Source: an uncultured Planctomycetaceae bacterium (GTDB lineage Bacteria > Planctomycetota > Planctomycetia > Pirellulales > Pirellulaceae). Taken from it: DNA of 11,784 nt. The stretch spans positions 1-11,784 of the forward strand of contig CALBSZ010000396.1 in NCBI GenBank assembly GCA_937967665.1. The letters run 5' to 3'. The notes below the pieces were generated by a model, which worked only from the letters and a program-made list of their open reading frames with translations, was not told where the DNA came from and made no database searches. Positions 5,459-11,784 of this stretch are shown in pieces. The translations under genes and the position numbers were made by a program. Within the stretch, counting starts at the first letter, position 1, and each line of letters begins with the position of its first letter.

Positions 5459-7471
5459 TTACCGGGGCTTCAATTCGTAGCGGCGGATTTTGCGGTCAAG
5501 CGTCGAGCGCTCGATGCCCAGGATCCCGGCGGCCTTACTCTTGTTCCATTCGGTCGACTCTAACGTGGCCTGAATGTGAGCACGTTCCATGTCGGCGAGT
5601 GATTTCGGTTCAAACGTATTGGCAGGTAAGTGAATGATTCCCGACTCGCTCGCCGACGCCAGGTTGGAAAGCATCATGTCGTCCACATCAATGCGGTCCC
5701 CCCGCGCCAAGACGACCGCGCGTTCGACGACGTTTTTCAATTCGCGAATGTTGCCCGGCCAGTGGTAGTCGCGCATCAACGCCAGGGCTTCGTCCGTAAA
5801 GCCCAGGATCCGCCGCCCCGTTTCTTCGTTGTAGCGATCCAGAAAGAACTTCGACAGTTCCATCACGTCCTCGGGGCGTTTGCGCAGCGGAGCGACCCGA
5901 ATTTCGACCACATGCAGGCGGAAATAAAGGTCGCGGCGAAACGCACCGTCCGCCACAGCCCGCTCGAGATTGCGGTTGGTCGCCGCGATGACGCGGACAT
6001 CCACCTTGATCTGCTGGTTTCCACCCACGCGTTCAAACGGGTGACCTTCCAGGGCGCGGAGGAACTTAGCCTGAATACTGGGGCTCATCTCTCCAATCTC
6101 GTCCAGCATCAGCGTGCCGCGATGCGCCGCTTCGAACTTGCCCACTTTCCGCTCCGTAGCGCCCGTGAAGGCTCCCCGTTCGTGACCGAAGAGCTCGCTC
6201 TCCAGCAGCGTTTCGGAAAGCGCGGCACAGTTCAGGCAGACGAACGGCCCTTTCTTCCGCGGACTGGCAAAGTGGATCGCGCGGGCCACCAGTTCCTTTC
6301 CAACACCGCTCTCGCCCCGAATCAGGACCGTCGCCTTGCTCGGCGCGGCACGCGCGATGTCCTGCTGCAGACGCTGGACCACCGAACCCGATCCGACGAT
6401 TTCGCTTTCACTGCCCAGCTGCTTGCGCAGTTGGACGATTTCGTTTTTGGATTGCGAGACTTCTTCGGCGAGCTGCTGCTGACGACTGAGATTCTTCAGT
6501 GCGAGTGCCACGTTATCGGCCACCGCCAGAGTGAATTCGAGGTCGTCGGGATCCAGCATCTTGTCGTCGCCCGTCGAGTAGAGATGAATCAGCCCGATGG
6601 CGTGATTGTCCTGTCGAATCGGAGCGCAGATGACGCTCGTCGAATGGATCTCGCCCTTGCTGTCGCGACTCCCCAGCGTGCTGTCGTCTTCAACGTTCCG
6701 CGCCAGCACGGCCTCGCCTTCCCGCAGCACGGTGTTCGCCAGGAAGCCCGAAACGCGATGGTAGCGCGGCTGCGTGTCCGTGCGCATCGACGCGACCTCC
6801 AGGTCGGTGCCGAGCGGCGGGCCCTCCAGATCGCGAGGTGCCAGCAGCACCGCCCCGGCGTCGACATGAGTCCCCTCGAATAACCCTTCCAGCGCCATGT
6901 TGGCCACGTCGGAAATCTTCGTTTGATTGGCCAGGTCGAATGCCAGGCGGCAGAGTTTCGTCGCTGCCCGCCCCACCTTGGGAATCGCGTTGTCGTCGAC
7001 CTCATGCGCTTTGAGAAACTTGGTTTGGCCGCTGCGGTGCGTGATCGTGGTCGGCTCAAAGGAATCCAGCACATGAGAATCACCGGAATCCGCCAACTGC
7101 GCCGATACCGTTTCTTCGCTAACTTCCAGCTGCTTGAGCGGCACCGTCCCGCCACCGTCCGGAAAAGCTTTGGACAGATCGTGAACAAACGCCAGCTGGC
7201 AATGGGCAATCCGAATGACCTCGCCAGGCGTCAGCGTGTAGTCGCCGTGAATCCGCTCGTCGCCAATGGTCGTGCCATTCCGACTCTCCAAGTCGCGCAA
7301 GGTCCAGTCGCCTTGCGTCATGAAGATTTCGGCGTGATACCGGCTGCAACGTTCGTCCTTAATTACGATGCTATTTGTGGCAGCCCGACCAATGGTGGCC
7401 GTTCGGCCGGGAACCAGACGAAAGACGTCGGTCCATTTCGAGCCTTCTCGGATTACCAGATATGCCAGCAT
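5459..7471 (-). CDS. FHA-GAF sigma-54-dependent transcriptional activator (Fis-type HTH)
   Basis: 670 aa from ATG at 7471, chosen because the FHA region starts with MLAYLVIREGSKW; a GTG 17 codons upstream is possible. Domains: FHA (about 1-95), with IGRAATNSIVIKD, SRYHAEI and LESRNGT forming the phosphothreonine-binding face; GAF-like sensor (about 165-325); short coiled coil (325-352); AAA+ sigma-54 activator (about 357-585); Fis-type HTH (about 625-668, SKAAGILGIERSTLDRKIRR). The AAA+ core is intact: Walker A GESGVGKE (386-393), GAFTGA (433-438) that contacts sigma-54, Walker B LMLDEIGE, arginine-finger segment FRRDLYFRL and WPGNIREL. It should therefore remodel sigma-54 RNA polymerase at enhancer-dependent promoters. 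No receiver domain is present; the input is probably a Ser/Thr-kinase phosphopeptide through FHA, plus a GAF ligand. The targets are unknown. It is divergent from the secreted DUF1598 gene and convergent with hisB; neither his gene order nor spacing suggests it controls them. Confidence 0.95.
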   Translation of the reverse strand: MLAYLVIREGSKWTDVFRLVPGRTATIGRAATNSIVIKDERCSRYHAEIFMTQGDWTLRDLESRNGTTIGDERIHGDYTLTPGEVIRIAHCQLAFVHDLSKAFPDGGGTVPLKQLEVSEETVSAQLADSGDSHVLDSFEPTTITHRSGQTKFLKAHEVDDNAIPKVGRAATKLCRLAFDLANQTKISDVANMALEGLFEGTHVDAGAVLLAPRDLEGPPLGTDLEVASMRTDTQPRYHRVSGFLANTVLREGEAVLARNVEDDSTLGSRDSKGEIHSTSVICAPIRQDNHAIGLIHLYSTGDDKMLDPDDLEFTLAVADNVALALKNLSRQQQLAEEVSQSKNEIVQLRKQLGSESEIVGSGSVVQRLQQDIARAAPSKATVLIRGESGVGKELVARAIHFASPRKKGPFVCLNCAALSETLLESELFGHERGAFTGATERKVGKFEAAHRGTLMLDEIGEMSPSIQAKFLRALEGHPFERVGGNQQIKVDVRVIAATNRNLERAVADGAFRRDLYFRLHVVEIRVAPLRKRPEDVMELSKFFLDRYNEETGRRILGFTDEALALMRDYHWPGNIRELKNVVERAVVLARGDRIDVDDMMLSNLASASESGIIHLPANTFEPKSLADMERAHIQATLESTEWNKSKAAGILGIERSTLDRKIRRYELKPR

Positions 7472-7568
7472 TACGAGGCCGTTTGTGTGTTCCTTGGTTG
7501 GCAGCCAGTGAAGTCGTGACACGCCGGCCAGGAACTTCGAAGGGTGCCCCCTGATCGGGTTGCGCTCT

Positions 7569-7574
7569 ATTTTA
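7569..7574 (-). promoter_or_regulatory. Candidate -10 for the sigma-54 regulator gene
   Basis: On the minus strand TAAAAT (5/6 match to TATAAT) lies about 100 bp upstream of the regulator ATG, in an AT-rich patch. The only -35-like sequence is TTGTAG at 19-bp spacing, which is poor. Offered only as the best candidate in this spacer. Confidence 0.2.
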
Positions 7575-7632
7575 CTCGGATTATTCGGAATGCCTACAAG
7601 CCGCCGCTGGTAACGGGCCCAATTCCGCCTTC

Positions 7633-7652
7633 CGGTACAACGGTTGTAACCG
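7633..7652. promoter_or_regulatory. Operator-like dyad in the divergent spacer
   Basis: CGGTACAAC, a central G, then GTTGTAACCG form an inverted repeat with 9-bp arms and a single bulged A. It sits between the sigma-54 regulator gene and the secreted-protein gene, about 75 bp upstream of the plus-strand -35 candidate. Size and symmetry suit a dimeric DNA-binding protein, possibly the Fis-type HTH of the neighbouring regulator as an upstream activating site, but no experiment or second copy supports this. Confidence 0.4.
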
Positions 7653-7728
7653 ACAGGATCCCGACGAACGGTAGCCTTTCAACCGAGCGCATTCGTATCG
7701 GATTGCTTTGGGAAGCGGCGAGAAAATC

Positions 7729-7757
7729 TTGAAAAAAAGCATCGCCAACGTTATCCT
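7729..7757 (+). promoter_or_regulatory. Sigma-70-like promoter for the DUF1598 gene
   Basis: TTGAAA (7729-7734, 5/6 to TTGACA), a 17-bp spacer beginning with an A-run, and TATCCT (7752-7757, 4/6 to TATAAT). Initiation would be near 7764, giving a leader of about 140 nt before the ATG at 7904. I found no convincing sigma-54 box (TGGCAC-N5-TTGC) in the same spacer. Confidence 0.4.
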
Positions 7758-7784
7758 AAAAGGAAGTCAAATACTAATCTTGAA

Positions 7785-7825
7785 TCACACTCGGGCAAGG
7801 CTACTCACACTCGGGTAAGGCTTAC
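7785..7825. repeat. 20-bp tandem repeat in the DUF1598 leader
   Basis: TCACACTCGGGCAAGGCTAC (7785-7804) is followed directly by TCACACTCGGGTAAGGCTTAC (7805-7825), differing by one substitution and one inserted T. It lies about 20 bp downstream of the predicted start and about 80 bp before the start codon, so it would be transcribed. Two close sites in tandem suggest a protein-binding region on DNA or leader RNA; a neutral duplication is the alternative. Confidence 0.75.
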
Positions 7826-7903
7826 GGGTACGTCGAGTCGGAACAGAGACGTCGAAACAACCCAAGCAAGTTGATTCTCATACTCTTCACAGGAGGCACC
7901 GTG

Positions 7904-9289
7904 ATGCCGAGCTGTACTTGGAAACCACAAACGGGGTTCCGCTTTCTTGCTGTGGGATTGACGCTGATCGCAACGGCCGCGACCATTGCCTACGCCGGTC
8001 ACAACAACGGGTTTAACCGCAACAACGCGGTCGGTGGCGTGCTGATTGACGCATCTGGCGTGGTGGCGCAACCGCCTTCCAACAAGAAGGCCGAACTGCT
8101 GACTCGACTGCGGGAACGCACCCAGGCGCCCCCGGAGGACTTGAATGCTCCGGTAGCCCTGCGGCGGATTTCCTTACGCGGCCTGGAAGCGGCGCTCGCC
8201 GAAGGCATCAAGCGGGACTACAAGATTCCCAACGAAGTGCAATACCTGGCTGGACTGCAGCGCATCCAGTATGTGTTTGTCTACCCCGAATTGAATGACA
8301 TCGTGCTGGCCGGTCCTGCCGAGGGTTGGGTGATCAACGAGGAAGGTCCTGCTCCCAGCGTTGTCGGTGTGACCACGGGCCGTCCGGTCTTGCAGGTCGA
8401 CGACCTGCTGGCAGCCTTTCGCAGCGTCCACGCCGCCCGGCAGCAAGGCATTTCCGTCTCGATCGACCCAACCGAGGAAGGTTATCGGAATCTGAATGCC
8501 GTCTTGCAGAAGTGGTCGAACAATAGAGGACGCATCAATACGAAAGTCCTGGAAGCCGAGATGAAGAAGGCCTTTGGACCTCAAAAGATCTCGATCAACG
8601 GCATTTCCGGCAAGACACATCTGGCACGGGTGCTGGTGACCGCCGATTATCGCATGAAACGTTTCGCCATGAACCTGGAGAAATCACCGGTTCCCGGCAT
8701 GACCAGCTTCATGCAGATGATCAGCAAGACCCCGCAGGATTTGTCTTCGAATCCGCGCTGGTGGCTGGCGTGCAACTACGAGCCGCTGGCCTGCAGTGCC
8801 GACAAGCTTGCTTGGGAACTGCGCGGTCCCGGCGTGAAAGTTTTGACCGAAGACGATCTGGTGGACGCGCAAGGTCAGGTTCAAGGGTCCGGACGCAAGA
8901 ACGCTGCGGCCCAGAAATGGGCGGACAACATGACGGCTCACTACGAAGAACTCGCCGCCAAGGACGAAGTCTTTGGCCAGCTGCGAAACGTCATGGACAT
9001 GTGTGTCGTGGCCGCTTTGATCGAGAAAGAAGGTTTACTGCAAGAAGCCGGCTGCAGCATTCCGCTGATCACTTCGGACGACGGCTACCAGACCTATGAA
9101 TTCTTTGAGCCCACGACGGTGGATCCGCAAGTCAGCTTCCTGCGATCGCGAGGTGGACTGCACGTTTCCGCTTCCGGCGGTGTCGACATCGACTCGTGGG
9201 GCGTCGTCAGCCGAGTGGAAACGGTTCCCGAAGTTGGCAACCTCCGCGCGAAGCCGACCGGCGAAAACGCAACCTGGTGGTGGAACTAG
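7904..9289 (+). CDS. Exported DUF1598-family protein
   Basis: 461 aa. ATG at 7904 is chosen because AGGAGG (7891-7896) lies 7 nt upstream; GTG at 7901 is the alternative, and a TTG at 7871 would put the Shine-Dalgarno inside the gene. A signal peptide is clear: n-region with K7 and R13, hydrophobic FLAVGLTLIATAATIAYA (14-31) and an AYA cleavage site. The mature protein begins with a short Asn-rich stretch and then GGVLIDASGVV, LRRISLRGLEAAL, IQYVFVYPELNDIVLAGPAEGW and WWLACNYEPL, which I recognise as the DUF1598 type found in planctomycetes. It ends in NATWWWN. No catalytic motif or further membrane segment is visible, and the function is unknown. Secretion or periplasmic location is inferred from the signal peptide. 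The gene has its own promoter region with a dyad and tandem repeats and is divergent from the sigma-54 activator. Its stop overlaps that of the convergent membrane-protein gene by 4 bp. Confidence 0.88.
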   Translation: MPSCTWKPQTGFRFLAVGLTLIATAATIAYAGHNNGFNRNNAVGGVLIDASGVVAQPPSNKKAELLTRLRERTQAPPEDLNAPVALRRISLRGLEAALAEGIKRDYKIPNEVQYLAGLQRIQYVFVYPELNDIVLAGPAEGWVINEEGPAPSVVGVTTGRPVLQVDDLLAAFRSVHAARQQGISVSIDPTEEGYRNLNAVLQKWSNNRGRINTKVLEAEMKKAFGPQKISINGISGKTHLARVLVTADYRMKRFAMNLEKSPVPGMTSFMQMISKTPQDLSSNPRWWLACNYEPLACSADKLAWELRGPGVKVLTEDDLVDAQGQVQGSGRKNAAAQKWADNMTAHYEELAAKDEVFGQLRNVMDMCVVAALIEKEGLLQEAGCSIPLITSDDGYQTYEFFEPTTVDPQVSFLRSRGGLHVSASGGVDIDSWGVVSRVETVPEVGNLRAKPTGENATWWWN

Positions 9290-9765
9290 TTGCTCAACAC
9301 TGCGGCCTCGTCCGCGGGTGCCCCGAACAGCCGGTCTCGGATCTGCAGTAATGCCTCCCGCTGAGCGGCCTCGGAATCCGGTTCCTGTGCCGATTCGAAG
9401 AGTCGAGGTGAAAGGAAGATGGCCGCCGGCTGCGCCAGTTGATGGTCCTGAGCCAGTTGGAGCAACAGCGCTCGCTCACGGCGATTCAGCTGATGCGCTC
9501 GGCACAAGTCCAGGAACAGTTCCTTGGGGTTCCGATACCCCGCCTTCTCTTTCCGGCTGAGGTACTTGACGATCAGCCACGCGGTGACTCCCACCAGGGC
9601 CAGCACGATCGACAGGATGATCGCGCTGGTGAAATCGGAGTTCTCGCGGCCGTGGCGGAACTGACGTCCCATGGCGCTAAAGCGGTCGGTTTGGCCGAGC
9701 AACCATCCGTCGCCGATGAACTCTGTGTAAAGGGTGGCAAGATGCCGCCGGTAAAACGCGATCAC
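9286..9765 (-). CDS. Small single-pass membrane protein, function unknown
   Basis: 159 aa from GTG at 9765. The start overlaps the stop of the upstream HEAT-repeat gene in GTGA, and GGGAGG lies 10 nt upstream within that gene, so translational coupling is likely. Residues 1-46 are polar with a Trp-Leu patch and carry no signal peptide. One hydrophobic segment (about 47-69, AIILSIVLALVGVTAWLIV) is followed by basic KYLSRKEK, which places the C-terminal part in the cytoplasm. Residues 78-125 look helical, with ELFLDLCRAHQLNRRERALL and a later AIFLSPRLFE. I have seen similar helical modules in uncharacterised planctomycete proteins but cannot name the family. It probably works with the co-translated HEAT protein, for instance as its membrane anchor (inference). 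A start at M32 would remove the N-terminal part. Confidence 0.75.
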   Translation of the reverse strand: MIAFYRRHLATLYTEFIGDGWLLGQTDRFSAMGRQFRHGRENSDFTSAIILSIVLALVGVTAWLIVKYLSRKEKAGYRNPKELFLDLCRAHQLNRRERALLLQLAQDHQLAQPAAIFLSPRLFESAQEPDSEAAQREALLQIRDRLFGAPADEAAVLSN

Positions 9766-11456
9766 GGGGCCATTTCCTCCCGGATGCGTGGTTCACCGCC
9801 GGCCGGCAGTTGCTCCACGTCCTCCTCGCTGCAGCTGGCGGCCAGCATCTTCAGGTCGATTGGAAACTCGTCCGCCGCCAGGCTTGTCAGCTCGGCCAGT
9901 GCCTGCAACGAATTTTCCGCGGCTTCCTGAACGGGCCCGCTGCTATCAAGCAGGGCCTCGCGCAGCGCCAGTCGCGTGGCTTCGGTATTGCAGCGCGCCA
10001 GTGTGCGCGCGGCCTCGCAGCGCGTGACATGGTTGTCACTCTTGATCATGTCGATGATCTCCTCTTCCAGCTCTTCCACGGCGTCGATGACGACGGCGAT
10101 TTCCAACGCCCTCGTACGACGCGGCTGGGACCCCGAGGCCAGTTCTTTAGCGAGTCCCGGGACTGTTTCCGGATCGACCTTCTTGACCAGACGCCCTGTG
10201 TTGTGGCGAACTTCGTCGTCCAGCATGTCAAATGCGGAAAGGTATCGGGCAAAGTTGAACTCGGCCAGCCCTTCGCGCGCCGCGTCGCGAACGACTTCGT
10301 GTTCGCTGTCCAGCTTGTCAATCAGAATCGACATGGCATCGGGCAGGTGACGGCTGCGTAGCTGGGCGACGATGGCCGCTTCCACTTCGGGATCCGCATC
10401 GCGCAGCGCCTTCATTGCCAGTTCGTTGGCTTGCGCGTTGTGGAACCTGGCCAACGCGCGGGCGGCTTCCCGTCGGCCTCCCACATTGCCGCGATCAAGC
10501 ATCAGCGAAACGACCTTGAACTTGTCGTCCGCGGGGATTCCCGACAAATTAATGGCCATTACCGCGGCCGCTTGTTCCTCGACATCCATGGCGTACAGGA
10601 CACTCAAGTCGTCCCGCACCCAGTTAAAGACCTCGATCCGCTTCAAGTTGCGCCGGACATTTTGCGTAAAGTTTCCGTGCAGCATCTTGAAGTACTGGCG
10701 CAAGAAGGGAACGTCGCGGCGGAAAGCCAGGGTCTTGAGTGCCGACGAGGGCGCGTGCGTGTCGTCCAGGAAACTCGCCAGCAGACGCATGATTCCGGGA
10801 CGCATGCTTTCCTGGAGCATTTCGGTGAGCTTCAGGAAGAGCGGGTCATGCGGATTCTGGAGGATCTGTTTGAGTGTCGAATTGTCCCGTGCCGTCACCA
10901 GCAGGAACGCTTCCAGGATTTCCAAGCGGTGGTGCCGCTTGAATCGCGGGACCGATTTTTCCAGGCTGCCGCAGACGCGCACCCGAATGATCTGCGGGTT
11001 GCGGCGGTTGCTGTAGTCTCGGGGACCCGCGATTTCGTCGTGCAGCTTTTCGGTCAGGCTCAGAATGGCCGTCGCTCCCAGGTCGGAACGCGGGTTGCCG
11101 GTATCTTCGGCCAGCGTGATGAGAACCGGAATCAAGTCGTAGTCGGCAACGGTAATCGCCGCATCGAAGGCATTCATGCAGAGCTGTTCATCGGTACCCA
11201 GGATCGCGTCGCGAATGGCGCGCTCCAGCCGGATGCCATGATCCGCGATGACCTGCCGCCACGATTCGTCCATCGTATGCCAGCGCCGCAGCAATTCAAC
11301 CGGCGCCACGGGGTCGCGGCGAACCAGCATCGCTTTCAGCGCCGGGATTTGCAGCGGCGATTCCGGACCGTCGAGAATTCCGGTCAAGACTTCAACCGCC
11401 GCCTCATTGTTAATGTGGCCCAGCAAGTCCAGGGTTGTCTTCAGTGGATCATTCAC
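9762..11456 (-). CDS. HEAT-repeat protein, cytoplasmic, function unknown
   Basis: 564 aa from GTG at 11456, preceded by AGG about 6 nt upstream; no in-frame ATG lies nearby. No signal peptide or membrane segment. The chain is almost all helical with repeated HEAT-like pairs: HINNEAAVEVLTGILDGPESPLQIPALKAM near the N-terminus, then from about 330 clearer repeats such as GGRREAARALARFHNAQANELAMKALRDADPEVEAAIVAQL, EHEVVRDAAREGLAEF, RTRALEIAVVIDAVEELEEEIIDMI and NHVTRCEAARTLARCNTEATRLALREALLDSSGPVQEAAENSLQAL. Such solenoids act as protein-binding scaffolds. The PBS-lyase type of HEAT repeat is similar, but nothing suggests phycobilin chemistry. The C-terminal tail is acidic. It is the first gene of a two-gene unit with the membrane protein (GTGA overlap). 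The partner and the process served cannot be told from the sequence. Confidence 0.88.
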   Translation of the reverse strand: MNDPLKTTLDLLGHINNEAAVEVLTGILDGPESPLQIPALKAMLVRRDPVAPVELLRRWHTMDESWRQVIADHGIRLERAIRDAILGTDEQLCMNAFDAAITVADYDLIPVLITLAEDTGNPRSDLGATAILSLTEKLHDEIAGPRDYSNRRNPQIIRVRVCGSLEKSVPRFKRHHRLEILEAFLLVTARDNSTLKQILQNPHDPLFLKLTEMLQESMRPGIMRLLASFLDDTHAPSSALKTLAFRRDVPFLRQYFKMLHGNFTQNVRRNLKRIEVFNWVRDDLSVLYAMDVEEQAAAVMAINLSGIPADDKFKVVSLMLDRGNVGGRREAARALARFHNAQANELAMKALRDADPEVEAAIVAQLRSRHLPDAMSILIDKLDSEHEVVRDAAREGLAEFNFARYLSAFDMLDDEVRHNTGRLVKKVDPETVPGLAKELASGSQPRRTRALEIAVVIDAVEELEEEIIDMIKSDNHVTRCEAARTLARCNTEATRLALREALLDSSGPVQEAAENSLQALAELTSLAADEFPIDLKMLAASCSEEDVEQLPAGGEPRIREEMAP

Positions 11457-11710
11457 TCTTTACCTGCTTCGTCGGGGCGCGTCGTCCCAATCTCGGCATC
11501 GGTTTTCACATCTCCCGCACTAAAGTATCGCCCATAAACTTTCCCGAGGCCGAACAGTTTGCCTCGTCATTACTGTTTTACACGCTACAACCCGCAGTCC
11601 GCGGCCGCGCAGCGAGCCAACATTGAGGGTGAGGGGCGGATCGTGACGTCTGTCCCGTTCGCCGTGCGCTGAAGTCCTGGTCCTTTTTCAAGTAGAAGCA
11701 TTGGGGTTGT
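11457..11710. other. Intergenic region upstream of the HEAT-repeat gene
   Basis: No credible gene on either strand. A weak hairpin (CGAGGC and GCCTCG around a 10-nt loop) lies near 11541-11565. The minus strand must hold the HEAT-gene promoter, but no hexamer pair with good spacing stands out. Short open frames on the plus strand here continue an antisense frame from the HEAT gene and have no start signals. Confidence 0.6.
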
Positions 11711-11784
11711 GTGGCTGGAGTCGAGTGAAGCGAGCCCCCAGTATTGTGCAGCCTGTGAGCTCACTGTCGTTCGAACCCAGCCAC
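11711..11784. repeat. REP-like repeat, right copy, with a partial inverted partner at the window edge
   Basis: Positions 11711-11741, read on the minus strand, match the repeat at 7-37 in 28 of 31 positions. The last eight bases of the window (CCAGCCAC, 11777-11784) are the exact reverse complement of its GTGGCTGG end (11711-11718), and a diverged GCTCACTGTCGTTCGA lies just inside. This looks like a pair of REP sequences in inverted orientation (REPIN-like), possibly continuing past the window end. Confidence 0.6.

Noticed and set aside
5630..6883. 417-codon open frame on the plus strand
   Set aside because: Fully antisense to the sigma-54 regulator's GAF and AAA+ domains; Arg/His-rich translation without motifs, no ribosome binding site.
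7604..7630. Possible sigma-54 promoter (GG-N10-GC spacing, CGGGCCCAATTCCGCC)
   Set aside because: The GG/GC spacing fits, but the surrounding bases poorly match TGGCAC-N5-TTGC; such spacing is frequent by chance in GC-rich DNA.
9762..11456. Phycobilin lyase role for the HEAT protein
   Set aside because: PBS-lyase-type HEAT repeats are a generic solenoid; there is no phycobiliprotein context or catalytic signature.
10431..11537. 368-codon open frame on the plus strand
   Set aside because: Antisense to the HEAT-repeat gene, rich in Gln/Arg/Val as expected of a reverse-complement shadow; no domain seen.

Overview
The window looks like a chromosomal segment of a planctomycete (Planctomycetota, probably a Pirellula/Rhodopirellula-like lineage). 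The reasons are an exported protein of the DUF1598 type, which I know only from planctomycetes, an FHA-GAF-sigma-54 activator of a kind common there, scattered GC-rich palindromic repeats, several GTG starts and mostly weak Shine-Dalgarno sequences. Nine protein genes are supported. I see no rRNA, tRNA, CRISPR array, phage gene or transposase. Family assignments rest on motif recognition from memory; no search was run.

Left part (1-2297, minus strand): a low-specificity L-threonine aldolase gene (ltaE-like) lies upstream of a gene whose product belongs to the borosin-type peptide backbone N-methyltransferase family (OphMA/SonM-like). The 170 bp between them are almost entirely a 134-bp palindromic element with 13-bp terminal inverted repeats and a 9-bp direct repeat (GTGTTAAAC) on each side, as expected of a MITE with its target-site duplication. 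Removing the element and one repeat copy leaves the aldolase stop 26 nt before the methyltransferase ATG, so the two genes were probably an ordinary operon before the insertion. The methyltransferase keeps the family's signature blocks, but leucine stands where I expect the catalytic arginine. It carries no fused core peptide and no precursor peptide is visible next to it.

Centre (2298-5427, plus strand): hisD, hisC and hisB encode three histidine-biosynthesis enzymes in a partial his cluster. hisC and hisB are one base apart. The other his genes are not here. A 2.5-copy 16-bp tandem repeat lies in the divergent ltaE/hisD spacer.

Centre-right (5459-9289): an FHA-GAF-AAA+-Fis sigma-54 activator (minus strand, convergent with hisB) is divergent from a secreted DUF1598 protein (plus strand). 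Their 432-bp spacer holds a sigma-70-like promoter, an operator-like dyad and a 20-bp tandem repeat.

Right part (9286-11456, minus strand): a HEAT-repeat protein and a small single-pass membrane protein form a translationally coupled pair (GTGA overlap). The pair converges on the DUF1598 gene so tightly that the two stop codons share CTAG. The window begins and ends in inverted copies (28/31 identical) of a REP-like repeat.
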